Shown here: positions 1-8,120 of the stretch, piece after piece
How positions within the stretch are numbered: position 1 is the stretch's first letter
Layout: each line of letters begins with the position of its first letter
Assembly: GCF_026162365.1 (NCBI RefSeq)
Contig: NZ_JAOANW010000008.1
Span: 124,001 to 188,000 of the forward strand
Source: Nitratireductor luteus
GTDB lineage: Bacteria; Pseudomonadota; Alphaproteobacteria; Rhizobiales; Rhizobiaceae
Reading direction: 5' to 3'
Length of the DNA stretch: 64,000 bases
Notes under the pieces: model-generated
What the model saw: the letters and a program-made list of their open reading frames with translations, nothing else
What the model was told of the DNA's origin: nothing
Databases searched by the model: none
Position numbers and translations under genes: made by a program

Positions 1-462
1 CACCTTTTGGACCGCAGGCCGTCGCCGGCGGAGCGCCGCGAGAGCGTGGCCGAGGCCCTGTCGCAGGTAGGGCTTTCGCCTGCCGACATGGAGAAATACC
101 CGCATGAGTTCTCGGGCGGCCAGCGCCAGCGCATCTCCATCGCCCGCGCCATCATCACGAGGCCCAAGCTGATCGTGGCCGACGAGCCTGTCTCCGCGCT
201 CGACGTTTCCATACGCGCCCAGGTGCTCGACCTCTTCGCCGACCTCAACGCCAGGCTCGGCGTGGCCTATCTCTTCATCACCCACGACCTGACCGTGGCG
301 CGCGCCATTACCGACGAGGTGATGGTGATGCATGACGGCAGGATCGTCGAACGCGGGCCGACGGCGCGCGTGCTCCATCACCCCGAGACCGTGCCCGCCC
401 GCGCCCTCATCGATGCCGCCCCCGATCTCGAACGCGCCCTGCAGAGGCAAGGCGCCGCCTGA
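1..462 (+). CDS. ABC transporter ATP-binding protein, oligopeptide/dipeptide type (3' part)
   Basis: This is the C-terminal part of an ABC ATPase; the reading frame is open to the window edge, so the Walker A part and true start lie outside. Visible motifs in order are the signature FSGGQRQR, Walker B LIVADEPVSALD and the switch histidine in LFITHD. The tail, with a VERGPTARVLHHPE stretch, is typical of the DppD/DppF/OppF class that powers peptide, opine or nickel uptake at the inner membrane. A TTG at position 7 is an internal codon rather than a start. The substrate cannot be told from this fragment. Confidence 0.9.
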   Translation, partial: HLLDRRPSPAERRESVAEALSQVGLSPADMEKYPHEFSGGQRQRISIARAIITRPKLIVADEPVSALDVSIRAQVLDLFADLNARLGVAYLFITHDLTVARAITDEVMVMHDGRIVERGPTARVLHHPETVPARALIDAAPDLERALQRQGAA

Positions 463-484
463 GGCGCAAGGACGCTGCGCTAAA

Positions 485-581
485 GCATTTTGCAGTCAGA
501 TGGAATCATCTGACGTCCGCATAAATGCGGAAAAACAAGAAGATAGAGCGCCATGCGTCCGAACGGACGCATGGCGCTCTA
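485..581. repeat. Dispersed palindromic repeat, copy 1 (three hairpins)
   Basis: About 97 bases hold three successive hairpins. CAGATG/CATCTG lies at 497-512, CCGCAT/ATGCGG at about 517-530, and a perfect 18-bp arm pair with a 2-base loop at 544-561 and 564-581. A diverged second copy with the same order of blocks is at 5082-5175. The last hairpin contains the stop codon of the minus-strand gene that ends at 579, so it could also act as a transcript end for both flanking genes. That it belongs to a Hyphomicrobiales interspersed repeat family is inference. Confidence 0.8.
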
Positions 582-974
582 GATTCCATCTTCCTCGATG
601 TCCAAGAGCACGGCAACGCGGCTGCGGGCCCGCTCGATATGCGGCTTCAGCGCCTCGTCGTGTCGGCAGATGGCCATGATCGTGCGGCCGAGAGCCACCT
701 TTTCCGGCCGGGGCTTTTCCTGAAAATGCGCCGCCGCGCCGGCCGCACCCGCCTCGCCGAGGGCGCGCAAGGAGACGTAGATTTCCAGGAAATCCGCTTC
801 ATTGAGGCCGAAGGCGCGGCGGGCGACCCGTCGCAGCACCGTCATCGTATTCTTGTCCGGTGCGCCGTCCGACAAGACCAGCCGCAGGAGCAGCAACACT
901 TCAGCGGCATCTGCCGCCGGGTCAGCAGCGGGTGCGGAGGGAACCTCGCGGTCCGGTTCTTTTGCGGAAACCAT
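579..974 (-). CDS. TerB-like small cytoplasmic protein
   Basis: The 131-residue protein has the pattern of the TerB/tellurite-resistance helical fold: a hydrophobic helix with LVLSDGAPD, then a helix ending in FGLNEADFLEIY. I chose the ATG at 974 because it has a purine-rich ribosome site (AAAGGGG) just upstream; an open extension to 1046 has no homology-like features. The first 25 residues are polar and low complexity. The protein is probably soluble. The biochemical role of such proteins is unknown, and the family assignment rests on pattern only. It converges with the ABC gene and is divergent from the TSUP gene at 1082. Confidence 0.6.
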   Translation of the reverse strand: MVSAKEPDREVPSAPAADPAADAAEVLLLLRLVLSDGAPDKNTMTVLRRVARRAFGLNEADFLEIYVSLRALGEAGAAGAAAHFQEKPRPEKVALGRTIMAICRHDEALKPHIERARSRVAVLLDIEEDGI

Positions 975-1081
975 GCCGCCCCTTTCCGACTTCCGGTGCT
1001 GGCACAAGCGAAATCTCCTTGCACCTGGCGCCGGTCTGTGATGCAAGTCCGCCTCTTGCCTTTGCAGGTTAATATTGCCAA

Positions 1082-1867
1082 ATGTTTGACATATTCGGTG
1101 AAACGCTCGTTCTCCTTGCTTTCGCCGCTTTTTTTGCCGGCTTCATCGACGCGATTGCAGGCGGCGGTGGTCTGGTAACGATCCCTGCCCTGCTTCTGGC
1201 CGGCTTCAGCCCCATAGAATCACTCGGCACCAACAAGTTGCAGGGCCTTTTCGGCTCCGGCTCTTCGGTGATCGCCTACGCAGCCAAGGGCCATGTCGAC
1301 CTCAAGGCACAATTGCCGTGGGCGCTGCTTTCGTTTCTCGCCTCCATCGGCGGGGCGGCGCTCGCGACCATCCTGCCCGGCGCGGTTCTTGAAACGATAC
1401 TGCCGCTGCTTCTGATCGGCATCGCCGTCTATTTCGCGCTAAAGCCCGATATGGACGATCTCGACCGGATACGCCGCATTTCGCCCGCCTTGTTCGGCTT
1501 CACGGTCGTGCCTCTGATCGGCTTTTACGACGGCGCGTTCGGGCCGGGAACCGGCTCCTTTTTCATGATCGCCTTCGTCGCCTTTGCCGGCTTCGGCGTC
1601 TTGAAGGCGACCGCGCACACCAAGCTTTTGAACTTCTCGTCGAATGTCGGCGGCTTCCTTGCTTTCGCGCTGGCGGGGGCGGTGGTCTGGAAGGCCGGGC
1701 TCGTCATGGGCGCGGCGCAATTCGCCGGCGCGCGGCTCGGCGCCTCGCTTGCCATGAAGAACGGCGCTAAGCTCATCAAACCACTGCTGGTGATCACCTG
1801 CATCGCGCTCGCCATCAAGCTCCTGACCGAGGACGGGAACCCGATCGCCGCCTATATTGGCCTATAA
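1082..1867 (+). CDS. TSUP-family (TauE/SafE) membrane permease
   Basis: This 261-residue integral membrane protein has about eight hydrophobic segments and the two half-repeats typical of the TauE/SafE family. The first repeat contains FIDAIAGGGGLVTIPALL followed by LGTNKLQG; the second contains GFYDGAFGPGTGSF followed by AHTKLLNFSSN. The family exports or takes up small sulphur- or carbon-containing anions such as sulphite, sulphoacetate or taurine-derived compounds across the inner membrane. The length is normal for the family. Nothing nearby fixes the substrate. Confidence 0.9.
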   Translation: MFDIFGETLVLLAFAAFFAGFIDAIAGGGGLVTIPALLLAGFSPIESLGTNKLQGLFGSGSSVIAYAAKGHVDLKAQLPWALLSFLASIGGAALATILPGAVLETILPLLLIGIAVYFALKPDMDDLDRIRRISPALFGFTVVPLIGFYDGAFGPGTGSFFMIAFVAFAGFGVLKATAHTKLLNFSSNVGGFLAFALAGAVVWKAGLVMGAAQFAGARLGASLAMKNGAKLIKPLLVITCIALAIKLLTEDGNPIAAYIGL

Positions 1868-1920
1868 CCGCCCGGTCAGCCTAGGAATTCACGCAGGCAC
1901 AACTTTGTCGCGAGGATCCT

Positions 1921-2091
1921 ATGACACTCAATGCACCGACCAAGCTCGTATTCCTGATCTCCCTTCTGATCGCCATCATCGCGCTCGTCGGCGCTTTCGG
2001 CTTCCTCGCGATGATTCCGATCTCGGCCGTCTGGATCATGACAGCCGCCTATGCGCTGCTGGCCCTGGCCTGCGTCTTGAGGGGAATCTAG
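1921..2091 (+). CDS. Small inner-membrane protein, 56 aa
   Basis: A short reading frame follows the permease gene by 53 bases. It encodes 56 residues, begins MTLNAPTKLVF and consists of two hydrophobic helices separated by a short FLAMIPISAVW turn, ending in CVLRGI. A GAGGA ribosome site lies a few bases before the ATG. It looks like the two-helix hydrophobic peptides often annotated as hypothetical in Hyphomicrobiales. No function is known; it may be co-transcribed with the permease. Confidence 0.7.
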   Translation: MTLNAPTKLVFLISLLIAIIALVGAFGFLAMIPISAVWIMTAAYALLALACVLRGI

Positions 2092-2149
2092 CCCGCGCGA
2101 ATACGCCAAAGGCTTCTGAGCTGGAACGAAGTGCGCTATCCTGCCCCGC

Positions 2150-2989
2150 ATGGAGCGTACTTCCGACTTGGACGGGCCGGCGCCGCCTTCGACCGCCGAC
2201 TGCCACTTTCTGCGCCGCCCGCCGCCACCGGCACTGGCTGGCGATGTCGTAGACATCTGCGACTATCGCGAGACCCGCCGGGCGCATTTCAGACAGCGCG
2301 GGCCAGCCTCTCTGGTCGTTCCGCTGGTCATCAGCTTCGGCGACCCCTTCGTCATCGGCCTCGGCCGAATGGCGGCGACGCATGAGCGGTATGGCACCTT
2401 TGCCGCCGGGCTTTTCGCAGGCCCTGTCTATATCGACAGCTTCGGCGCATCGGCATGTGTCCAGGTGAATTTTACCCCAAGGGGCGCACGGCGCTTTTTC
2501 GGGATGCCCTTGAGCGAACTGACCGCCCGCATGATCCCGCTCGACGCGCTTTTGGGCTCCGACGCAGAACGCCTGCGCGAAAGGCTGGCGCTCGAAAGAG
2601 CGCCCGTGCGCAGGCTGGACATCGTCGCCCGGTTCGTCGCCGACCGGCTTGCCGCCGCTCCCCCGCCCTGCGCTGCCGTCGGGCGGGCTATGGCCATGGT
2701 GGAATTCAGCCGTGGAAGGCTGCCCGTCGGCAGGATCGCGGCAGAAATCGGCTGGGGCCGCAAGCATCTCAACGAGCGCTTCAAGGCCGAGATCGGCCTT
2801 GGCCCGAAAGCGGTGGCCCGCATCGTCCGACTGGGCGCTACCATGCAAGCCATCGACAAGGCGCCCGTCCGCTGGGCAGAGATCGCCGACAGCGGCGGCT
2901 ACTCCGACCAGGCGCATTTCATTCGTGAATGTCGGGCACTGGCCGGCGTCTCCCCGGCCGCCCTCCAGGATCTGCCGGCCCTCGGCTGA
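2150..2989 (+). CDS. AraC-family transcriptional regulator
   Basis: The 279-residue protein has an N-terminal effector half of the kind seen in AraC regulators with a DUF6597-like domain (about residues 1-150). A C-terminal AraC DNA-binding region follows (about 180-275), with the two helix-turn-helices seen in LPVGRIAAEIGWGRKHLNERF and IADSGGYSDQAHFIRECR. It precedes a VOC gene by 94 bases on the same strand, an arrangement common in proteobacteria where the regulator controls or senses the product of the VOC protein. The signal molecule cannot be told from the sequence. Confidence 0.85.
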   Translation: MERTSDLDGPAPPSTADCHFLRRPPPPALAGDVVDICDYRETRRAHFRQRGPASLVVPLVISFGDPFVIGLGRMAATHERYGTFAAGLFAGPVYIDSFGASACVQVNFTPRGARRFFGMPLSELTARMIPLDALLGSDAERLRERLALERAPVRRLDIVARFVADRLAAAPPPCAAVGRAMAMVEFSRGRLPVGRIAAEIGWGRKHLNERFKAEIGLGPKAVARIVRLGATMQAIDKAPVRWAEIADSGGYSDQAHFIRECRALAGVSPAALQDLPALG

Positions 2990-3083
2990 CACCTAGGCCG
3001 AACAAGCGCGCAGGTAACATTTCTTCAAGACCGGGCTGGCGCAGCCGGCCTATCTTCGCGCGATCGACATCGGGAGAAACATC

Positions 3084-3506
3084 ATGAATGAAAGCACTCG
3101 CCAGGCCCCTTCCATCTTTCCGACATTCCGCTACCGCGATGCCTCCGCCATGGTCGAATGGCTGGAAAAGGCGCTGGGTTTCACGGCCCGGGAAAAGCAT
3201 ATGGACGGAAACCGGGTGGCTCATGCCGAAATGGTGTTGGGCGCCTCGATCGTCATGCTGGGCGATGCGGCCGACGACGCCTATGGCGCGATGGTCGGCA
3301 CATCGGGAGCAACCGGCGGAAAATCCACCTATATCGCCGTCGAGGACGCCACTGCAGCTTACGAGAAGGCCAAGGATGCGGGGGCGGAAATACTCCAGAA
3401 ACTGGTGGAGCGATCCTATGGCAGCACCGAATTCATCTGCCGCGACCCCGAAGGCAATGTGTGGTGCGTCGGCACCTATTGGCCCAAGGCCGGCAACGTA
3501 TCCTGA
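3084..3506 (+). CDS. VOC-superfamily (glyoxalase/bleomycin-resistance-like) protein
   Basis: The 140-residue protein fits the vicinal oxygen chelate fold: two beta-alpha-beta-beta-beta modules, FPTFRYRDASAMVEWLEKAL at the start and RDPEGNVWCVGTYWP at the end. It resembles the YcdA/PhnB-like 'bleomycin resistance' group rather than true glyoxalase I. A good ribosome site (GGGAGAAACATC) precedes the ATG. It is downstream of the AraC gene and ends eight bases before the convergent cobQ gene. The reaction is unknown; members bind metal ions and small electrophiles or toxins. Confidence 0.85.
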   Translation: MNESTRQAPSIFPTFRYRDASAMVEWLEKALGFTAREKHMDGNRVAHAEMVLGASIVMLGDAADDAYGAMVGTSGATGGKSTYIAVEDATAAYEKAKDAGAEILQKLVERSYGSTEFICRDPEGNVWCVGTYWPKAGNVS

Positions 3507-3513
3507 TCGGCCT

Positions 3514-4986
3514 TTACCGTGCCAGCGCGAACAGACCGCTGCAGTCGAGATGTTGTTCCAGCGCGTCGGCGATCCCGTCGAGCGCGGTCTCCAGGCGCTC
3601 ACGATAACCGGCGCTGGCCGCTTGGACGCCATAACCGGCAAGGAAGGCGCGGCGATAGGCATCGGCGGTGAAGATGCCATGCAGATAGGTGCCCCATACG
3701 CGCCCGTCCGCTGACGTCGCGCCCTCCGGCCGCCCCTCGACCAGCGCTACGGGCCGGGCGCAGTCGGGCCCGCTCGTCCGCCCCATATGTATCTCATAGG
3801 CGGAAATGGGCAGATCGCCGGCCACCGAAAGGGCGGTGACACCCTTAACCTTTTTTTCGGCGGCCATCACGGTATCGACATCGAGGAGGCCCAGGCCCTT
3901 TTCCTCGCCGCCGGCCCCGTCGTGGCCCTCGGGATCGCGCACCAGCCGGCCGAGCATCTGGAAGCCGCCGCACAGGCCGATCACCGACCCGCCGCGCCCG
4001 TGATGACGCAGGATGTCCTCGTCCCAGCCCTGGGCGCGCAGGAAGCGCATGTCGGCGACCGTCGACTTGGTGCCCGGCAGCACGATCAGGTCCGCATCGC
4101 GCGGCAGCGCGCGCCCCGGCGGCACGAAAACTACCTCCACGCCGGGTTCGGAGCCGAGCGGGTCGAGATCGTCGAAATTGGCGATGCGCGACAGCTTGGG
4201 AACGGCGATCCGCAATTGGACATCCGTACCCGTCGCCGCCCGCCGGTCGAGCGCGACCGCATCCTCGGGCGGCAGATGCGCCACCTGCGGCAGCCACGGT
4301 ACGACGCCGAACGAGCGCCAGCCGGTGAAGCGGGTGATGGCTGACAGCCCGGCGTCGAACAATGAAACATCGCCGCGGAACTTGTTGATGATGAAACCCT
4401 CGATCGCCGCGCGGTCGCCTTCCGGCAGGATCAAATGGGTTCCGGCCAGCGCCGCGATCACGCCGCCCCGGTCTATGTCTCCCACCAGGATAACGGGCAC
4501 GCCGGCCCTGGTGGCAAAGCCCATATTGGCGATATCGCGGTCGCGCAGATTGATTTCGGCCGGCGACCCGGCGCCTTCGACGATGACGAGGTCGGCGTCC
4601 TCACCCAGCTTGCGCCAGGAATCCATCACCGCCGCCAGCAATTGCTCCTTCAGCGCGCCATAGGCCGAGGCCTTCGCCTCGCCGAAGACGCGACCCTGCA
4701 CGACGATCTGAGCACCGACATCGCTCTGCGGCTTGAGCAGGACGGGGTTCATGTGCACGTTCGGCCTGACGCCGCACGCCAGCGCCTGGAGCCATTGCGC
4801 CCGGCCGATTTCCCCTTCCACATTTGCCGCAGGAATCTCGGCGATCGCCGCGTTGTTCGACATGTTCTGCGGCTTGAAGGGACGCACCGTCAGCCCGCGA
4901 TTGCGCGCCGCGCGGCAAAGGCCGGCCACCAGCACGGATTTGCCGACATCCGAGCCCGTTCCCTGCAGCATGATGGCGCGCGCCAT
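3514..4986 (-). CDS. cobQ: Cobyric acid synthase (adenosylcobyrate amidase)
   Basis: CobQ amidates four side-chain carboxylates of adenosylcobyrinic acid a,c-diamide using glutamine and ATP, late in corrinoid ring synthesis in the cytoplasm. The 490-residue length is usual. The P-loop-like GTGSDVGKS is at residues 9-17, followed by FKPQNMSNN. The glutamine amidotransferase cysteine lies in IGLCGGFQMLG near residue 339 and its histidine in YLHGIF near 436. It stands alone here, with no other cob genes in the window. Its product feeds the cobalamin-dependent proteins encoded at 9837-32928. I see no cobalamin riboswitch upstream. Confidence 0.95.
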   Translation of the reverse strand: MARAIMLQGTGSDVGKSVLVAGLCRAARNRGLTVRPFKPQNMSNNAAIAEIPAANVEGEIGRAQWLQALACGVRPNVHMNPVLLKPQSDVGAQIVVQGRVFGEAKASAYGALKEQLLAAVMDSWRKLGEDADLVIVEGAGSPAEINLRDRDIANMGFATRAGVPVILVGDIDRGGVIAALAGTHLILPEGDRAAIEGFIINKFRGDVSLFDAGLSAITRFTGWRSFGVVPWLPQVAHLPPEDAVALDRRAATGTDVQLRIAVPKLSRIANFDDLDPLGSEPGVEVVFVPPGRALPRDADLIVLPGTKSTVADMRFLRAQGWDEDILRHHGRGGSVIGLCGGFQMLGRLVRDPEGHDGAGGEEKGLGLLDVDTVMAAEKKVKGVTALSVAGDLPISAYEIHMGRTSGPDCARPVALVEGRPEGATSADGRVWGTYLHGIFTADAYRRAFLAGYGVQAASAGYRERLETALDGIADALEQHLDCSGLFALAR

Positions 4987-5081
4987 GGAATCTCCTTCTG
5001 CACACCGACTGTGTGCGCCTTCGGATTGCGTACCCGACCCAATGCACTAGACTGCCGGATAAGAAAAGATGCCGGCAACCA

Positions 5082-5175
5082 GCATTTAGCAGTCAGGTGG
5101 AATCACTTGAAGTCAGCAAACATGCGGAAAAACAAGGAAGAGCGCTGTACGTTCAAGCGGACGCACAGCGCGCTG
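5082..5175. repeat. Dispersed palindromic repeat, copy 2 (diverged)
   Basis: This segment repeats the blocks of the element at 485-581 in the same order: GCATTT, CAGTCAGGTGGAATCA, CATGCGGAAAAACAAG, then a final hairpin with GCGCTGT and ACAGCGC arms. The hairpins are degraded compared with copy 1. It occupies most of the space between cobQ and the acyl-CoA dehydrogenase gene and stops just before the latter's ribosome site. Confidence 0.7.
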
Positions 5176-5185
5176 GGAGGATGAG

Positions 5186-6355
5186 ATGGATGCCAAAGTC
5201 GAAAGCGGCAGCGAAGCTTTTTCGCTGAACGCGGATCAGCGTGCAATCCAGGAAATGAGCCAGGCTTTCGCGGCGGACCGCGTCGCCCCCCATGCCCTGG
5301 AATGGGATGAAAAGCGGCATTTTCCCGCCGATGTCATCCGCGAGACAGGGCCGCTCGGCTTCGGCGGCATCTATGTGCGCGACGATGTTGGCGGCTCGGC
5401 GCTTGGCCGGCTGGACGCAGTGCTGATCTTCGAGGCACTCGCCGCCGCCTGTCCCGGCTTTTCCTCCTTCATCTCCATCCACAACATGGCGGCCTGGATG
5501 ATCGACGTCTTCGGCAATGAGGAACAGCGCAAACGCTTCCTGCCGAAACTCACCAGCATGGAGTGGCTGGCCAGCTATTGCCTGACCGAGCCAGGCGCGG
5601 GTTCCGACGCGGCAGCGCTCAAAACCCGGGCCGTCAAGTCGGGCGATCACTATGTGATCAATGGCTCGAAACAATTCATCTCGGGCGCCGGCGTCAGCGA
5701 CATCTATGTGACCATGGTGCGCACCGGCGAGGACGGGCCGAACGGCGTCTCCACTCTTGTCATACCGAAGGACGCTCCGGGACTCTCCTTCGGGCCGGCG
5801 GAAAAGAAGATGGGCTGGCATATGCAGCCCACGCGGCAGGTCGTTTTCGAGGATTGCCGGGTCCCGGTAGAAAACCTTCTCTCCGATGAGGGTCAGGGTT
5901 TCCGGATCGCCATGGCCGGGCTCGACGGCGGCCGTCTCAACATCGCCGCCTGCTCGCTCGGCGGCGCGCAATCGGCCGTCGACAAGGCGGTCGCCTACAC
6001 GGGAGAGCGCGAGGCTTTTGGCCAGAAGATCAACCGCTTCCAGGGACTGCAATTCAAGCTGGCCGACATGGAGACGAACCTCAACGCATCGCGCATGTTG
6101 CTCTATACGGCGGCCGCAAGGCTGGATGCCAAGGCGCCCGATGCCTCCAAATGGTCCGCCATGGCGAAGCGCTTTGTCACCGACACCTGTTTCGACATCG
6201 CCAACGATGCACTGCAGCTCCATGGCGGCTACGGCTATCTGCACGAATACGGCCTGGAAAAACTGGTGCGCGACCTGCGCGTCCACCAGATCCTGGAAGG
6301 CACCAACGAGATCATGCGCGTCATCGTCGCGCGGCACATGGTGGGAAGGAGTTAG
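5186..6355 (+). CDS. Acyl-CoA dehydrogenase, probably isobutyryl-CoA dehydrogenase
   Basis: This 389-residue FAD enzyme oxidises an acyl-CoA to the 2,3-enoyl-CoA and passes electrons to ETF. Family features are CLTEPGAGSDAAALKTRA, the FISGAG segment, and GGYGYLHEYGLEKLVRD followed by the catalytic glutamate in LEGTNEIMR near residue 371. The GGGAGG ribosome site five bases upstream selects the ATG at 5186 over neighbouring ATGs. Followed by 3-hydroxyisobutyrate dehydrogenase, it most likely acts on isobutyryl-CoA in valine degradation; that substrate is inferred from context. Confidence 0.9.
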   Translation: MDAKVESGSEAFSLNADQRAIQEMSQAFAADRVAPHALEWDEKRHFPADVIRETGPLGFGGIYVRDDVGGSALGRLDAVLIFEALAAACPGFSSFISIHNMAAWMIDVFGNEEQRKRFLPKLTSMEWLASYCLTEPGAGSDAAALKTRAVKSGDHYVINGSKQFISGAGVSDIYVTMVRTGEDGPNGVSTLVIPKDAPGLSFGPAEKKMGWHMQPTRQVVFEDCRVPVENLLSDEGQGFRIAMAGLDGGRLNIAACSLGGAQSAVDKAVAYTGEREAFGQKINRFQGLQFKLADMETNLNASRMLLYTAAARLDAKAPDASKWSAMAKRFVTDTCFDIANDALQLHGGYGYLHEYGLEKLVRDLRVHQILEGTNEIMRVIVARHMVGRS

Positions 6356-6467
6356 GGAGTAGGGAATGGGGCAGCAAGGCAATAGGAAGGCCGCCATATC
6401 CGGTGCCGGACGTTCTCACTGCCCTATTCCCATACTGCCTTGCTCCCTTGCTGCCCACCCCACTGGA
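6354..6467. repeat. Intergenic inverted repeat, GGGAGTAGGGAA type, copy A
   Basis: The left part carries GGGAGTAGGGAATGGGGCAG and AAGGCAATAGG. The right part carries the approximate reverse complement, CCCTATTCCCATACTGCCTT then GCTCCCTTGCTGCCC. The element begins at the stop codon of the acyl-CoA dehydrogenase gene and ends before the ribosome site of the next gene. A related element is at 29764-29851. It could form a long imperfect hairpin in the mRNA between the two genes and so affect their relative expression; that effect is inference. Confidence 0.65.
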
Positions 6468-6477
6468 GGAACCTCAC

Positions 6478-7371
6478 ATGGCCACCATTGCATTCATCGG
6501 CCTCGGCAATATGGGCAATCCCATGGCGGCCAATCTGGTCAAGGCCGGGCACGCGGTGACCGGCTACGATCTGGTCGCCGACAATCTGAAGAAGGCCGAA
6601 AGCAACGGCGTTTCCGTTGCCGGCAGCGCCCATAAGGCCATTGCCGGCACGGAGATCGTCATCACCATGCTGCCGGCTGGAGCGCATGTGATCTCGGTCT
6701 ATGAAGACCTCGCGCCCCGCGCGCCGAAGGGAACGCTCTTTATCGATTCGTCCACCATCGACGTGGCATCCGCCCGCCGCGCCCATGAGATCGCCGCGGC
6801 GAACGGTCACCTTTCGGTCGACGCCCCCGTCTCGGGCGGCGTCGGCGGCGCGGAAGCCGGCACGCTGACCTTCATGGCGGGCGGCGGCGAGAAAGCCTTC
6901 GCAAGGGCCCGGCCGGTGCTCGACGCCATGGCCGGCAAGATCGTGCATTGCGGCGACGCCGGGGCCGGCCAGGCCGCCAAGATCTGCAACAATATGATCC
7001 TCGGCATTTCGATGATCGGGGTGTGCGAGGCTTTCGTGCTGGCCGAGAAGCTGGGCCTGTCGCACCAGGCGCTGTTCGACGTCGCGTCGACGTCGTCCGG
7101 CCAGTGCTGGTCGCTCACCACCTATTGCCCGGTTCCCGGCCCCGTGCCCGCCTCGCCCGCCAACCGCGACTACAAGCCCGGCTTTGCCGCCGGCCTGATG
7201 CTCAAGGATTTGCGCCTGGCGCAGGAGGCCGCGGGCAGCACGGGTGCCGCCACGCCGCTCGGCGCCGAGGCCGCTCAGCTCTACGCCCTCTTCGAATCCA
7301 TGGGCAATGGAGGCGCGGATTTCTCCGGCATCATCAACTTCCTGCGCGGGAAAGCTGCACCGTCGCCGTAA
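6478..7371 (+). CDS. mmsB: 3-hydroxyisobutyrate dehydrogenase
   Basis: The 297-residue enzyme oxidises 3-hydroxyisobutyrate to methylmalonate semialdehyde with NAD+, in valine degradation. It shows the beta-hydroxyacid dehydrogenase signatures: dinucleotide fold GLGNMGNPMAANL at the N-terminus, substrate loop DAPVSGGVGGAEAGTL, the catalytic lysine in GQAAKICNNM and the C-terminal YKPGFAAGLMLKDL. GGAGGAACCTCAC forms a strong ribosome site. It follows the acyl-CoA dehydrogenase gene and is probably in the same transcript, separated by an inverted repeat. Confidence 0.92.
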   Translation: MATIAFIGLGNMGNPMAANLVKAGHAVTGYDLVADNLKKAESNGVSVAGSAHKAIAGTEIVITMLPAGAHVISVYEDLAPRAPKGTLFIDSSTIDVASARRAHEIAAANGHLSVDAPVSGGVGGAEAGTLTFMAGGGEKAFARARPVLDAMAGKIVHCGDAGAGQAAKICNNMILGISMIGVCEAFVLAEKLGLSHQALFDVASTSSGQCWSLTTYCPVPGPVPASPANRDYKPGFAAGLMLKDLRLAQEAAGSTGAATPLGAEAAQLYALFESMGNGGADFSGIINFLRGKAAPSP

Positions 7372-7662
7372 TGCACGAGCATGGCGCGAAACCTTACCCA
7401 ATCGTAAAACTGCAGAAAAAACAGCAAATTAAGATTTGCGAAAGCACTTGCTAACCTCCCGGTAACGATGTCCGGCTAAAACGGTCTTCGAGGCGGACAT
7501 CAAGGCCTCCAAGTGCTCCGGAAAAGGTCTCGCGTACCGGAGACAAGGGCCTGCCAGCGTATCGTATCAGGCAAGGTTTCCGCTTATGTGTGTGCGTAAT
7601 GCCGCGTCTCTCCCCGCCCGGAGAGCGCGGCTTTCGCATATCGGCGATCCCACATGCCGTCC
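7372..7662. other. 291-base intergenic region with short inverted repeats
   Basis: No gene is seen between the convergent mmsB and AhpD-like genes. GCAAAT-TAAG-ATTTGC at 7424-7439 is a perfect 6-bp hairpin. A longer imperfect hairpin lies at about 7592-7622 (CCGCGTCTCTCC paired with GGAGAGCGCGG). Neither has a clear T-tract, so they are weak candidates for transcript ends. Confidence 0.4.
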
Positions 7663-8067
7663 TCAGACCGGGCGGAACGCCTCGTCCACCGGCGGCCGCA
7701 AGCCGTTCGCCAGCCTGTTGGTCTCGTTGGCCATGCCGACGACGGCCATCACCTCCATGAGCTGGGCTTCGCTCATGCCCTTGGCGCGCGCCGAGGCGGT
7801 GTGGGAGTAGGTACAGTAGGTGCATCCATTGGTGGCCGAGACGGCAACATAGATCATCTCCTTCACCAGCGGATCGAGCGCGCCGGGGCCCATCACCTCC
7901 TTGACGCTTTCCCAGGTCCGCTTGAGCAGCGCCGGATCGTGCGCCAGCACCTTCCAGAAATTGTTCACCCAATCCGTCCCGCGCGTCTGCATAATGTCGT
8001 CATACACCGCGCGAACCTCGTCGTTCGCCACTTCATATTCCACCAGCGGCACCACGGGCCCATCCAT
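7663..8067 (-). CDS. Carboxymuconolactone decarboxylase / AhpD-like protein
   Basis: The 134-residue helical protein belongs to the CMD/AhpD family. It carries the redox motif C-x2-C-x3-H within NGCTYCTYSHTASA, which is the alkylhydroperoxidase type rather than the true decarboxylase type. Such proteins reduce peroxides or act as small thiol oxidoreductases in the cytoplasm. It lies downstream of and on the same strand as the class III aminotransferase, with 53 bases between, so the two may share a transcript. Confidence 0.85.
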   Translation of the reverse strand: MDGPVVPLVEYEVANDEVRAVYDDIMQTRGTDWVNNFWKVLAHDPALLKRTWESVKEVMGPGALDPLVKEMIYVAVSATNGCTYCTYSHTASARAKGMSEAQLMEVMAVVGMANETNRLANGLRPPVDEAFRPV

Positions 8068-8120
8068 CGTCGCCTCCTCGATTGCGCGGCCGGAGTATAA
8101 CTCCGGCCGCCATTGCTACG

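Noticed and set aside
4987-5185. Possible cobalamin riboswitch upstream of cobQ
   Set aside because: The gap is largely filled by the dispersed repeat at 5082-5175, and I see no B12-box-like sequence or the expected multi-stem fold before the cobQ start.
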